A stretch of 64,000 bases of DNA. It comes from an uncultured Pelagibacteraceae bacterium (GTDB lineage: Bacteria; Pseudomonadota; Alphaproteobacteria; Pelagibacterales; Pelagibacteraceae). The position numbers and the translations under genes were made by a program. Shown piece by piece: positions 34,904-43,819 of this stretch; within the stretch, counting starts at the first letter, position 1, and every line of letters begins with the position of its first letter. The DNA is taken from positions 1-64,000 of the forward strand of contig CACJUO010000003.1 in the NCBI GenBank assembly GCA_902596675.1, in the 5' to 3' direction. Below the pieces are notes generated by a model. The model made no database searches and was not told the origin of the DNA. It saw only the letters and a list, made by a program, of their open reading frames with translations.

Positions 34904-35796
34904 TGGTCAGACACAAACATCATTTTAAAATAGCTTTTGCATTAGCAATAGCTGCTGGATCATGGGGAGTTTATTGGCTACCTCAAAGAATTTTAGAAGA
35001 TGGGGGACTCACTGGAGGTTGGGGAACAATTTCTCAAATGATGATCGGAATTTTATTACTTACACCCATCTCTTTGTGGAGAAAGTATAAAGGTCGTACA
35101 TCTGGTTTAGAAATTCCTTTTGTTGGTTTTTTAACCGGCAGTGGTTTTATATGTTACGCATTAAGTTTCTTGCTTACAGATGTTGTTAGAGCATTGATCA
35201 TGTTTTACATGATACCTGTCTGGACGACTATTTTTGAAATATATTTTTTAAAAAAAAGACCAGGTTTAGAAAGAGTTTTAACTTTAAGCTTAGCACTTGG
35301 GGGCTTGTGGGTAGTTTTCAGTCAATCTAATATCATACCATTACCACAAAATGCAGGAGATTGGTTGGCATTACTAGGAGGTGTACTATTTGGCGCTGGA
35401 TTAGTACGTTTAGAAATTTCTAAAACAGACGGTGTGTTTCCAGTAATCTTTTCTTTCTTCGTTTATGGGACAATATTTAACATTTTTGCTGGCTTTATTT
35501 TAAAAGATTACTTAGGACCTATGCCACCGATTGAATCCTTTGCATCAATGTTTACTTTTTTAGTTCTTATTTCAGTATTTTATTTTATTCCTACCGGAGT
35601 AGTTATAATGTGGTCTCCATCTGTTTTAGGTGCAGGCCTTTGTGCAATATTGTATTTAAGCGAAATAGTAGTTGGAGTTATATCAGCTGGCATTCTGACT
35701 GACGAAACATTTGGTTGGAGAGAAGTTGTTGGAAGTACAATGATTGTTGTAGGAGGAGTATTAGCTGTTGTTCTAGCACCAAAAGAAGAAAAGTAG
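34903..35796 (+). CDS. EamA/DMT-family transporter
   Basis: 297-residue ten-segment DMT protein. It begins FALAIAAGSWGVYWLPQRIL and has TDVVRALIMFYMIPVWTTIFEIYFLKKRPG at the end of the first repeat and PTGVVIMWSPSVLGAGLCAILYLSEIVVG in the second. It is more divergent than the other four DMT proteins in the window. It is coupled to the amidase gene and directly abuts the next gene (stop then ATG). Confidence 0.78.
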   Translation: MVRHKHHFKIAFALAIAAGSWGVYWLPQRILEDGGLTGGWGTISQMMIGILLLTPISLWRKYKGRTSGLEIPFVGFLTGSGFICYALSFLLTDVVRALIMFYMIPVWTTIFEIYFLKKRPGLERVLTLSLALGGLWVVFSQSNIIPLPQNAGDWLALLGGVLFGAGLVRLEISKTDGVFPVIFSFFVYGTIFNIFAGFILKDYLGPMPPIESFASMFTFLVLISVFYFIPTGVVIMWSPSVLGAGLCAILYLSEIVVGVISAGILTDETFGWREVVGSTMIVVGGVLAVVLAPKEEK

Positions 35797-36786
35797 ATGC
35801 TGTTTAAAGAAAAGTTTAAATCAAATTCAAAAATATTCTTAGATGGTGGAAATGGTTCTGAGATTGCAAACTTAGGAGGTGAGATGACGCCAGCTTTTTC
35901 TGCATTAGCAACAATCACAGCACCAGAAATTGTAAGACAAGTTCATGAAAATTTTATGGATGCAGGCTGTGATCTTATTACAGCAAATACCTTTAGCACT
36001 ACAAGACACAATATGAATAGCGTTAATAGAGGTAATGAAACAAAGGAGTTTATTGTTAGATCTGTCGAAATAGCCAAAAAGGCAATTAAGAATAAGGGAA
36101 AAGAAAATATAGTTGGAATAGCAGGGAGTATGTCGAATTTTTTCTCATTGAAGGAAAATGAATTTGTTCCAAACCCAAAATACATACCTTCATTTAGAGA
36201 GGAAGAGAGAAATTATAAAGAGGCTGCTAAAATCTTAAAAGAAGAGGGAGTCGATCTTTTAATTCTAGAAATGATATTAGATATAGATCACTCAAAAATC
36301 TTACTTAACTCTGCATTAGAAACTGGTTTACCTGTTTGGGTTGGACTTAGTTGCTGTATAAGCAAGTTTGATAATAACGTTATTGGAAGAAATTTTAGAG
36401 CTGAAAAAGAAAAATCACTTATTTATGATGAAAGTATATACAAAGAGCAACCAAAATTTATTCCTGATGACAAGATTGTTCTTTTAGATGATATTATGAA
36501 ATCTCTAACAAATATGGGCGGAGATGTTTATGGTATTATGCATACTTGGCTTGTTGATGCCTTCGATGGATTGAGGGTAATTAAAAATAATTGGCAGGGT
36601 CCAATTATGTTTTATCCAGAGATACATAAGTTTGATACAAAAACACATAAGGCAACAGTGACATACGCAGAGGATGAATTTGCTGATGAATGTGGAAAAC
36701 TAATTGATGATCAAATTCAAATTATCGGAGGGTGTTGTGGTGTCACAGATAATCATCTCAAAAAATTAATTTCTAGGTATTCTTAA
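35797..36786 (+). CDS. Homocysteine S-methyltransferase family protein
   Basis: 329-residue zinc methyltransferase of the BHMT/MmuM family. The N-terminal FLDGGNGSEIANLGGE, LITANTFSTTRHNM and the zinc-binding Cys residues (GLSCCIS near residue 188 and GGCCGV near 317) are visible. These enzymes move a methyl group from glycine betaine, S-methylmethionine or DMSP-like donors to homocysteine. Given the betaine and carnitine genes upstream, a betaine-type donor is plausible. The upstream DMT gene abuts it, leaving no room for a riboswitch. A second member is at 38420-39334. Confidence 0.82.
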   Translation: MLFKEKFKSNSKIFLDGGNGSEIANLGGEMTPAFSALATITAPEIVRQVHENFMDAGCDLITANTFSTTRHNMNSVNRGNETKEFIVRSVEIAKKAIKNKGKENIVGIAGSMSNFFSLKENEFVPNPKYIPSFREEERNYKEAAKILKEEGVDLLILEMILDIDHSKILLNSALETGLPVWVGLSCCISKFDNNVIGRNFRAEKEKSLIYDESIYKEQPKFIPDDKIVLLDDIMKSLTNMGGDVYGIMHTWLVDAFDGLRVIKNNWQGPIMFYPEIHKFDTKTHKATVTYAEDEFADECGKLIDDQIQIIGGCCGVTDNHLKKLISRYS

Positions 36787-36794
36787 TTTTAATT

Positions 36795-37952
36795 TTAATT
36801 GTTAACTAAGTTTATCAACATATTAATCATATCAACTTTATAACTCTCTTTTGTTGCAGATTTTGTTTCCAATATTGAAAAGAATGCTGCGACTTTGCCG
36901 GTTTTAAAATTTGTTGCCAAAAACTGACCTCCATACCCAGAGTGTCCAATCATGTTACCTGATACCATTGTTGAATTTGAGTAATACAAATATTTATTTT
37001 TTGATAATTCCATGTATTTAGGTCCTAAATTTTTAATAGTTTTGTCTAAAAAAGAAGGTGATCCAACTTTTCTATTTCCAACCCCCGTACCTTTTCTTGC
37101 AAAAAGCAAACCCATTCTTAAAAAATCTCTTGTAATTAAACAACCACCACCAGACATCCATGGCATCCCATATCTATCAGAGGCAATATATAAACCTTCT
37201 TCAAAGCCAGCAGCTTCAACTGCTGATAAAACCCAATCTCTTAAAGTTCTTCCACTTACCTTTTCTACAATTAATCCTACTACATCAGTATTTGCAGATT
37301 TGTAAAATGCATATGCAGATTTATTTATTAAACTTTTGTTTTTAATTTTTTTAATTGTATTTAAATATTCTTCTTGGCTTAAATTATTTTTTAAATTTTT
37401 TGGAAGTCTCCAACCTCCAACGGGCTCATGTAAAAAAGAGGAAGAATATGCTTTAGTATAATCTTCGGTATAGGAATTTATAATATTCATATTCAAAACA
37501 TCTTGTACTTTCGCATTAGCGTAACCGCTTCCGATTTTAGGCAAATAATGTGAAACTTTTTTATTCAAATCTATTGATTTATTTTTCACAAGTTCACCTA
37601 CAAATAAGTTAACAAACATTTTAGTTATTGACATAATTGTCTGTGGTTGATTTTTTTTGAAATCTTTAGCGTATTTTTCAAATAATATATTTTGACCTTT
37701 GCCAACGATTATTGAACAAAAAGATTTATTTTTGATCATTTTTTTTACCAATGGTATTTTACTAATATTATTATTGGGTTTTGACTGTAGTTTTAATACT
37801 AGATCAGATCTCAGATAAAGACTGTACCTATTTATTTTATGTAAATTTCTGTAACCAAATCTTCTAGTTTTTGGAAGATTCCATAAAGCCTTATTATCTC
37901 TAATTGTTTTTAATTCAGGGTTTTTAACAGAAGCTAATTTTATTATTTTCAA
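36795..37952 (-). CDS. Serine hydrolase, beta-lactamase/class C family
   Basis: Penicillin-binding-protein-like hydrolase. The catalytic S-x-x-K is in MSITKMFVN, the second motif in FYKSANTDVVG and the third in GHSGYGG. The N-terminal RRFGYRNLHKINRYSLYLRSD is conserved in this subfamily. The track starts at a TTG deep inside msrA. I prefer a TTG at 37952 that overlaps the msrA stop (TTGA), giving 385 residues and ordinary translational coupling. There is no signal peptide, so it is probably a cytoplasmic esterase or amidase rather than a drug-resistance enzyme. The first part of the ORF (18 residues) is then an overlap artefact. Confidence 0.72.
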   Translation of the reverse strand: MKIIKLASVKNPELKTIRDNKALWNLPKTRRFGYRNLHKINRYSLYLRSDLVLKLQSKPNNNISKIPLVKKMIKNKSFCSIIVGKGQNILFEKYAKDFKKNQPQTIMSITKMFVNLFVGELVKNKSIDLNKKVSHYLPKIGSGYANAKVQDVLNMNIINSYTEDYTKAYSSSFLHEPVGGWRLPKNLKNNLSQEEYLNTIKKIKNKSLINKSAYAFYKSANTDVVGLIVEKVSGRTLRDWVLSAVEAAGFEEGLYIASDRYGMPWMSGGGCLITRDFLRMGLLFARKGTGVGNRKVGSPSFLDKTIKNLGPKYMELSKNKYLYYSNSTMVSGNMIGHSGYGGQFLATNFKTGKVAAFFSILETKSATKESYKVDMINMLINLVNN

Positions 37953-38401
37953 TATTTTAAAGATTTTTTTTGTTCGTATTTCTGGTGATACCCCTCTGCT
38001 TTGCAATAATTTTTTTCCTTAGATATTTTTGTTGATACCTTGCCATCTAATTTTTTGTTCACCTCTTTTAATACTTTTTCAGCAATCTTTTTTTCTTCAT
38101 CAGTATTATAAAATATTTCTGATCTATATTGAATTCCTACATAAGTACCTTGCCTATTTACTTGTGTAGAGTCGTGCAATTCAAAAAATAGATTAACCAT
38201 GTCCTCATACGATTTTTCTTTTTCATCATATTGAACTTTTACAACTTCAATATGGCCAGTGTCACCACCGCACACAGCTTTATAGGTTACATTGGGATCA
38301 TCCCCTCCACAGTAACCACATTCGGTAGAGATTATACCTTCAATACCTTCGTACTTAGTTTCATCCCAAAAACAACCAATACCACCAATAAATGTCTTCA
38401 T
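37949..38401 (-). CDS. msrA: Peptide-methionine (S)-S-oxide reductase MsrA
   Basis: 150-residue MsrA that reduces methionine-S-sulfoxide with thioredoxin. The catalytic Cys10 is in GGIGCFWDETKYEGIEG. TECGYCGGDDPNVTYKAVCGGDTGHIEVV and the C-terminal YCKAEGYHQKY are all typical, including extra Cys residues that could act as resolving thiols. It is a little shorter than E. coli MsrA and starts 18 nt after the methyltransferase gene. Its linkage to a homocysteine methyltransferase fits a methionine-metabolism and oxidative-repair link. Confidence 0.9.
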   Translation of the reverse strand: MKTFIGGIGCFWDETKYEGIEGIISTECGYCGGDDPNVTYKAVCGGDTGHIEVVKVQYDEKEKSYEDMVNLFFELHDSTQVNRQGTYVGIQYRSEIFYNTDEEKKIAEKVLKEVNKKLDGKVSTKISKEKNYCKAEGYHQKYEQKKSLKY

Positions 38402-38419
38402 TATTTTTTAATTTATACT

Positions 38420-39334
38420 TTAGTTTTTTAAAATTGAAATGGCTTTAATTTCATCAACTCCTATTCCACAACAGCCACCTATAATTTGAGCTCCATCTTT
38501 AATCCACGTTTTTACTTCATTTAAATAATCATTTGGTGTCATGTCATCTATAAATCTCCAATGTGGTTTTTCATAATATCCTTTATTTGGATACGCTCCT
38601 ATAACTCCATCAAAATTTTCTCTCGCAGTTTTTATTGCCTTACCTGTAGTTTTAATATCAGAGTGGGCTACTAAAATTGGACCGTTATGAATTTTTTTAA
38701 AATTATTTATAGATTTTTTAAAATTTTCATAGACGTGAGTATCAGAGTCAATTGTATCGTTGTACCCAAGCATTATTTGATTTTGATCATTCGTTACACA
38801 TGATACAGACAACCAAACTGGTATACTTATCTTTGTAGAACAGTTTAACATTGTTTCCACAATATCTGCTTGAGAAGACATAGCCTCTAAAATAATTAAA
38901 TCTACTCCTTCACCTGATAAAATTTTAAGTTGTTCATCAAAGCCAGGTATCATTGCTTTAACTCCTAGTTTATAAAAATTACCAAAAGTTGAAACGCTTC
39001 CAGCAAGAGCAACAACTTTGTTTGAATTTTTAATTGCATCTTTTGCAACTTCAACACTTTTTTTATTAAATTCCTCTATCGAGTCTTCATAACCATACTG
39101 TCTCATCGATATAGGTGTAGTGCTATATGTATTGGTAGTTATTACATCAGCACCCGCATTTATATAATCTTCATGAATTTTTCTTACTAATTCTGGATGG
39201 TCTACTGAGCATTTTCCACACCACATTTTTTCATCCATTTTAGCGCCATTCTTTTCTAATTCAGCACCCATTCCACCATCTAAAATAATAGTTTTTTTAT
39301 TTTCCAATTTTTCATGAATTGATGAATAAGACAT
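38420..39334 (-). CDS. Homocysteine S-methyltransferase family protein
   Basis: Second BHMT/MmuM-type zinc methyltransferase, 304 residues with my start. Features are ILDGGMGAELEKNGAK, ITTNTYSTTPISM, the zinc Cys in WLSVSCV and the GGCCGIG pair near the C-terminus. The track start at 39388 would overlap the VOC gene by 50 nt. The ATG at 39334 lies 4 nt after the VOC gene and has AAGGA about 8 nt upstream, so I use it. Likely methyl donors are betaine-like compounds. It lies with an aldehyde dehydrogenase and a HIBADH-type dehydrogenase. Confidence 0.83.
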   Translation of the reverse strand: MSYSSIHEKLENKKTIILDGGMGAELEKNGAKMDEKMWCGKCSVDHPELVRKIHEDYINAGADVITTNTYSTTPISMRQYGYEDSIEEFNKKSVEVAKDAIKNSNKVVALAGSVSTFGNFYKLGVKAMIPGFDEQLKILSGEGVDLIILEAMSSQADIVETMLNCSTKISIPVWLSVSCVTNDQNQIMLGYNDTIDSDTHVYENFKKSINNFKKIHNGPILVAHSDIKTTGKAIKTARENFDGVIGAYPNKGYYEKPHWRFIDDMTPNDYLNEVKTWIKDGAQIIGGCCGIGVDEIKAISILKN

Positions 39335-39338
39335 AGTA

Positions 39339-39725
39339 TTATTCCTTGCTATTTGTAAAGGTGCAAATTTTATTTCCATCAAGGTCACGAACGTAAGAAT
39401 AATAAACCCCTGATCCCTCTGGTCGTTCTCCTCCAGATCCTTCGCTAGTACCTCCAGCTTTTAGTCCTGTTTCGTGAAATCTATCAACAATAAGTCTTGA
39501 AGATGTTATAAATGATATTTGTGTTCCATTTCCAAAAGTTGCTTCTTTTTTATTAAACGGTTTTGTGATGTAAAACTCTATTTCGTTTGTATCTTTCTTT
39601 CCATATGCAGCATAATCATTTTCTACAGTTTCGTTTCTTGTTAGCCCAATAACTCCCAAAACTTCATCATAAAACTTAATGGCAGCATCTAAATTATTTG
39701 TACCCACCATTACATAACCAATCAT
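39339..39725 (-). CDS. VOC (glyoxalase/bleomycin-resistance/dioxygenase) superfamily protein
   Basis: 128-residue VOC-fold protein with two beta-alpha-beta-beta-beta units. It begins MIGYVMVGTNNLDAAIKFYDEVLGVIGL and ends YYSYVRDLDGNKICTF, the usual second-unit metal-site region. The expected metal-binding His at the N-terminus is replaced by Val/Thr (YVMVGT), so it may not be a metalloenzyme of the standard type. It lies 30 nt after the aldehyde dehydrogenase gene. Function unknown. Confidence 0.78.
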   Translation of the reverse strand: MIGYVMVGTNNLDAAIKFYDEVLGVIGLTRNETVENDYAAYGKKDTNEIEFYITKPFNKKEATFGNGTQISFITSSRLIVDRFHETGLKAGGTSEGSGGERPEGSGVYYSYVRDLDGNKICTFTNSKE

Positions 39726-39755
39726 CTCAACCTCAATTATTTTGAATATAATTTT

Positions 39756-41186
39756 TTAATTCCAACCAGTAATTGCCTTAACCTCTAGGTATTCAGTAAA
39801 ACCCCATAGTCCACCCTCTCGACCATTTCCTGATTGCTTAAATCCTCCAAAAGGTGCTCCAGTTTCGGCTCCTTGACCGTTGATATAGACTGTTCCTGCT
39901 CTTACTTTTCTTGCTACTCTTTTTGCTTTTTCTTTATCTTCAGTTTGTAAATAGTTACCTAAACCGTAAGATGTATCATTTGTAATTTTAATTGCCTCTT
40001 CTTCTGTATCAAATGGAATAATTGAAAGTACTGGACCAAATATTTCTTCTCTAGCAATTTTCATATCGTTGTTGACATCTGTAAAAATCGTAGGTTTAAC
40101 AAAATACCCCTTATTAAGACCATTTGGTAGATCGGGCCCACCGGCAGCAAGAGTTGCGCCTTCTTTAATTCCCTCATTAATAAGATTAATAACTTTATCA
40201 TATTGAACTTTGGACACCAAAGGTCCAATGTGATCGCCTTTTTTAGATGCCACGTCTACTTTAATTTTATTTGCTTCATCTACAGCTTCTTTTACTGCTC
40301 TATCATAAATTGATCTTTGAACTAGCATTCGAGTTGGAGCATCACAAGATTGTCCAGTGTTACTCATTATAGTTCTAACTCCGTCCCTTACAGCATCTGG
40401 ATAAGAGTCCTCAAAAACTATATTTCCACCTTTACCGCCAAGTTCAAGTGTGACCTTCTTAATTGTGTCAGCTGCATTTTTTTGTATCAATTTTCCTGCT
40501 CTTGTGGATCCTGTAAACGAGACCATATCAATATCTGGATGACCAGATATATGATTCCCAACTACTTCTCCGTTACCATTTATTAAATTGAACACACCTG
40601 GAGGAAATCCAGCTTCGTCAATTATTTCCGCAAACAAAACACCTGATACTGGAGCCACTTCTGACGGTTTTAAAATCATTGTGCAACCAGCTGCAAGTGC
40701 TGGTATAACTTTTAGAACTATTTGGTTCATTGGATAATTCCATGGCGTTATTAATCCACAAACTCCAATTGGCTCATATCTGATTTGATTGTTTGATTTT
40801 GGATCAAACTGATATTCAAAATTAAAATCTTTTAAAATATCTATTACATTTTTAGATATATCTGCCCCCATTTTAGTATGTATCTCTGATGCAAAATCTA
40901 ATGGCGCACCCATTTCCATTGATTGTGCTTCAACCATTTCATCCCATCTTCTATTATAAATTTCACAAAATTTTTCTAATAATTTTACTCTCTCTTCTTT
41001 CGAAGTTTCTCTCCAGGTTTCAAATGCCACTTTAGCAGCACTTACTGCTTTATCTGTATCCTCAATTGATCCTAAAGATATTACAGCAAAAGCCTCCTCG
41101 GTTGATGGATCAATTACATCAAAATCATTAGGTTTAACTGGTGCATCCCATTTTCCATTTATATAAAAATTTTTCTTTTCAATCAT
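39756..41186 (-). CDS. NAD(P)-dependent aldehyde dehydrogenase
   Basis: 476-residue ALDH. Cofactor-site ITPWNYP is at about 146-152, general-base Glu248 in TLELGGKGG and nucleophile Cys281 in TGQSCDAPTR. The SCDAPTRMLV start after Cys places it in a group different from the ALDH at 6398-7879. It is third in the DMT, HIBADH, ALDH, VOC, methyltransferase order of this operon. It could be the trimethylaminobutyraldehyde dehydrogenase step of a carnitine-type route or the semialdehyde step after the HIBADH-type enzyme; neither is proven. Confidence 0.87.
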   Translation of the reverse strand: MIEKKNFYINGKWDAPVKPNDFDVIDPSTEEAFAVISLGSIEDTDKAVSAAKVAFETWRETSKEERVKLLEKFCEIYNRRWDEMVEAQSMEMGAPLDFASEIHTKMGADISKNVIDILKDFNFEYQFDPKSNNQIRYEPIGVCGLITPWNYPMNQIVLKVIPALAAGCTMILKPSEVAPVSGVLFAEIIDEAGFPPGVFNLINGNGEVVGNHISGHPDIDMVSFTGSTRAGKLIQKNAADTIKKVTLELGGKGGNIVFEDSYPDAVRDGVRTIMSNTGQSCDAPTRMLVQRSIYDRAVKEAVDEANKIKVDVASKKGDHIGPLVSKVQYDKVINLINEGIKEGATLAAGGPDLPNGLNKGYFVKPTIFTDVNNDMKIAREEIFGPVLSIIPFDTEEEAIKITNDTSYGLGNYLQTEDKEKAKRVARKVRAGTVYINGQGAETGAPFGGFKQSGNGREGGLWGFTEYLEVKAITGWN

Positions 41187-41207
41187 AAATGCACTTTAAC
41201 ACAGAAT

Positions 41208-42149
41208 TTAAATTTCATAACCTTTTTCTTCAGGTTCATTATCTGTTAACTCTTCAGGAAAACCTTCAGCTCTAAAATCAATTTTATTCAGATCTTCCAT
41301 TCTTTTTACTATCATTGATGACCAAGCTCTTGAGCCATATTTTTTTTGACCATCTTTAAATATTTCAACTATTTTAGGAGAAATTTCCAAAGGTGCATTT
41401 AATTTTTTTGCTAGTTCATCAAATAGACCAGTATCTTTTAAAACAAGGTCCATTGTAAAATTTATATTATATGAGCCATTTAAAATAACTTGGCTCTCAG
41501 TTTCATGAACAAATGAATTTCCTGATGACACAGCAATTCCTTTATAAGCTTTCGTAAGATCTAGGTTTGATTTTTTAGCTACTGTCCATGCCTCCCCAAG
41601 AGCAACCAAATGTGTGGAGGCTAAATAATTAGTAATTACTTTAAGAACAGACGCTGTGCCTAATTCTCCTGTGTGTAATATTTTGCGCCCCATTACTGTT
41701 AAAGCAGGTAAAATATTTTCAAATGCATCCCTGTCCCCACCTACAAATATTGCTATATTTCCTGAGGCTGCTCTATGGCACCCTCCACTTACAGGACCAT
41801 CTAAAGGTATTGCTTTTTTTTCGATTACTTTTTTACCAATCCTTTTTACCTCTGACTCATCAGTAGTACTCATTTCCAACCATATTTTATTTTCAGAAAG
41901 ACCCTCTAATATTCCGTTTTGACCTTCCATCACCTCTGCACAAATTTCAGGAGAAGGAAGGCAAGTTATTATTAAATCAACTTCCTCAGCTAGCTCTTTA
42001 GCAGAGTTTGCAATTTTAGCCCCCAAAGCTTCAAATTGTTTTGTTAAATTTTCATCTAAATCTTTAACTACTAAATTAAATTTATTCCTCAATAAACTCC
42101 CAGCTAGTTTTCCTCCAACATTTCCTAAACCAATAAATCCTATCTTCAT
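41208..42149 (-). CDS. NAD(P)-dependent 3-hydroxyacid dehydrogenase (HIBADH/tartronate-semialdehyde-reductase-like)
   Basis: 313-residue beta-hydroxyacid dehydrogenase. The Rossmann motif GFIGLGNVGG is at 4-13, the substrate-binding DGPVSGG near 117-123, and the catalytic Lys in VLKVITNYLAS near 167. These enzymes oxidise 3-hydroxyisobutyrate, D-glycerate or similar acids to semialdehydes, and the next gene is an aldehyde dehydrogenase, a natural partner. The first codon overlaps the DMT stop by one base, so expression is coupled. The C-terminal acidic tail (GFPEELTDNEPEEKGYEI) is unusual. Confidence 0.85.
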   Translation of the reverse strand: MKIGFIGLGNVGGKLAGSLLRNKFNLVVKDLDENLTKQFEALGAKIANSAKELAEEVDLIITCLPSPEICAEVMEGQNGILEGLSENKIWLEMSTTDESEVKRIGKKVIEKKAIPLDGPVSGGCHRAASGNIAIFVGGDRDAFENILPALTVMGRKILHTGELGTASVLKVITNYLASTHLVALGEAWTVAKKSNLDLTKAYKGIAVSSGNSFVHETESQVILNGSYNINFTMDLVLKDTGLFDELAKKLNAPLEISPKIVEIFKDGQKKYGSRAWSSMIVKRMEDLNKIDFRAEGFPEELTDNEPEEKGYEI

Positions 42150-43012
42150 TAATTTACCTCCTCTTTCTTTTTATATAATATCATTATGACACCAAATATT
42201 ATTACTACTCCTCCAATAAATAATTCACTTGTTGGTTTCTCGCCTAATAAAAATATTGCTGCAAGTAATCCAGTGGGTGGTATACCCATAGTTACTATAG
42301 GTAAAACTTTATATAATGGATTATTTTTTAGAACATAATAAAAGCATCCATAAGTTATAGGTTGCATAATAAATCCAATGTAAAAAGCTATTAACCAATG
42401 ATTAAATTTAGCAGTTGATAAATATGATATTGTATCACCTTCAATTACTGCAGAAATAAATATTAAAGTGGGTCCGGAAAATAATGCAAGCCAAGCAACT
42501 AAAGCTAAAGGATTAATTTGTTTACTCAAAGGTTTAACAATTACTTGACCGAGTGCCCATATTGCTGAACCTAGAATAGTAAGAGCGATACCAAATAGTT
42601 TTCCGTCTAAATTAGGTGAGCCAGTTAAAATATAAACTCCTATAAAGGCAATTCCAATTCCAACTAAAGCTCTTAAAGTTGGTTTCTCTTTCAACATGAA
42701 AAAAGCAAATATAACTCCAAATGGAACTTCTGTTTGTACTAATAATACCGCTGCTGAGGCATCTATAAAATTTAAACCAGTATAGGTAATACTATATTGT
42801 AAGGTGTTTGCTATAAATGAAGCAAAAAAGATTTTTTTTAAGAAACCTTTTGGAATAGGAAACCACCAAATTAAAATAGAAGCAGCAAAAATAAATCTTA
42901 ATCCCATTAAAAGTATTGGAGGAAAAGACTCAAAAGCAGGTTTTGCAATTACAAAACCAAAACCTAAAAAGATAGGAACAAGCGATGCAACTAGAGTGTC
43001 TTTAAAATTCAT
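42149..43012 (-). CDS. EamA/DMT-family transporter
   Basis: 287-residue DMT protein with two EamA repeats: LGFGFVIAKPAFESFPPILLMGLRFIF in the first and FYYVLKNNPLYKVLPIVTMGIPPTGLLAAIFLLGEKPTSE in the second. VPFGVIFAFFMLKEKPTLRA marks the repeat end. It is the first gene of a minus-strand operon with dehydrogenases and a methyltransferase, and it diverges from the EutA-like gene across about 60 nt. It may export a product of that operon. Confidence 0.8.
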   Translation of the reverse strand: MNFKDTLVASLVPIFLGFGFVIAKPAFESFPPILLMGLRFIFAASILIWWFPIPKGFLKKIFFASFIANTLQYSITYTGLNFIDASAAVLLVQTEVPFGVIFAFFMLKEKPTLRALVGIGIAFIGVYILTGSPNLDGKLFGIALTILGSAIWALGQVIVKPLSKQINPLALVAWLALFSGPTLIFISAVIEGDTISYLSTAKFNHWLIAFYIGFIMQPITYGCFYYVLKNNPLYKVLPIVTMGIPPTGLLAAIFLLGEKPTSELFIGGVVIIFGVIMILYKKKEEVN

Positions 43013-43072
43013 TCAATTCATTTAATATTAATGATTATTCAAGAACTTATGATATATTCTCTTTTTTAAAAT

Positions 43073-43813
43073 ATGAATTCAACAAAAATAGAACCAAAAT
43101 ACATAAGTAAATCAAATCCACGAGTTGGCCTTATTGCTCTTGCAAGTGATTTTATGATTGAGAGAGATTTTATTAATGTAATAAAGGATAGAGAAATTGA
43201 TTTTTTTGTTAATAGAATAGAGTGTTATAACCCTTTAACCAAAGAAAATCTGATTAAAATGTCAGATAAAGTAACCGATGTTGCAAAAGATATTCTCCCT
43301 GACCAAGATATAGACTGTGTTGTCTATGGATGCACTTCAGGAACAATAGCTGCAGGATACAATTCTATAGAACAAAAAGTAAAAGCAGCAAAACCAATGG
43401 CTGAGGTTTCAACACCAAGTACCGCTGCTATAAAAGCTTTGAAGAAATTAAATATAAGCAAGATTTGTTTATTTACTCCATACAGCAAAAAACTAAATGA
43501 TGATGTTATAGAATATTTTAAATCTGAAGGATTTGAAATAACCTCAAATTCTTATTTTGATATAGAGTCAGACTACGATATTGGTAAAGTAGATCAAAAT
43601 TATTTGTATGATGTGTTGTCTAAAATAGATTTAAATGGCGCGGAAGCATTATTTGTATCTTGCACAGCTTTACCTGTACTTCCAATAATTGACAAACTTG
43701 AAAAAAAATTGAATACAGTTGTTTTATCAAGTAACCAGGCTTTAATCTGGGATACACTTGTTAAAATAAATAAAGATAATCAAGTTGAGGGTTTTGGAAA
43801 ATTATTCAGATAG
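43073..43813 (+). CDS. Asp/Glu racemase-superfamily protein, EutA/maleate-isomerase-like
   Basis: 246-residue protein with the two catalytic Cys of the racemase/maleate isomerase/arylmalonate decarboxylase superfamily: C87 in VYGCTSGTIAAG and C197 in FVSCTALPVLP. Both are intact, so isomerase or racemase activity is likely. The following gene resembles ectoine hydrolase (EutD/DoeA), and EutA proteins of ectoine-use clusters belong to this superfamily, so it is probably the EutA-type partner. Maleate isomerase is the main alternative. The stop is 6 nt from the next ATG. Confidence 0.72.
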   Translation: MNSTKIEPKYISKSNPRVGLIALASDFMIERDFINVIKDREIDFFVNRIECYNPLTKENLIKMSDKVTDVAKDILPDQDIDCVVYGCTSGTIAAGYNSIEQKVKAAKPMAEVSTPSTAAIKALKKLNISKICLFTPYSKKLNDDVIEYFKSEGFEITSNSYFDIESDYDIGKVDQNYLYDVLSKIDLNGAEALFVSCTALPVLPIIDKLEKKLNTVVLSSNQALIWDTLVKINKDNQVEGFGKLFR

Positions 43814-43819
43814 AAAATA

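Noticed and set aside
35780-35800. SAM-responsive riboswitch before the homocysteine methyltransferase
   Set aside because: Such riboswitches occur upstream of methionine genes in related bacteria, but the upstream gene stop directly abuts this ATG and the other copy has only 4 nt, leaving no room for one.
36783-36805. Repeated TTTTAATTTTAATT near the convergent stops
   Set aside because: It is a short AT-rich simple repeat, common in this composition, and has no stem or U-run expected of a terminator.
36795-37952. Antibiotic-resistance beta-lactamase
   Set aside because: The protein has the SxxK fold motifs but no signal peptide and belongs to a broad esterase-like group, so a resistance role is not supported.
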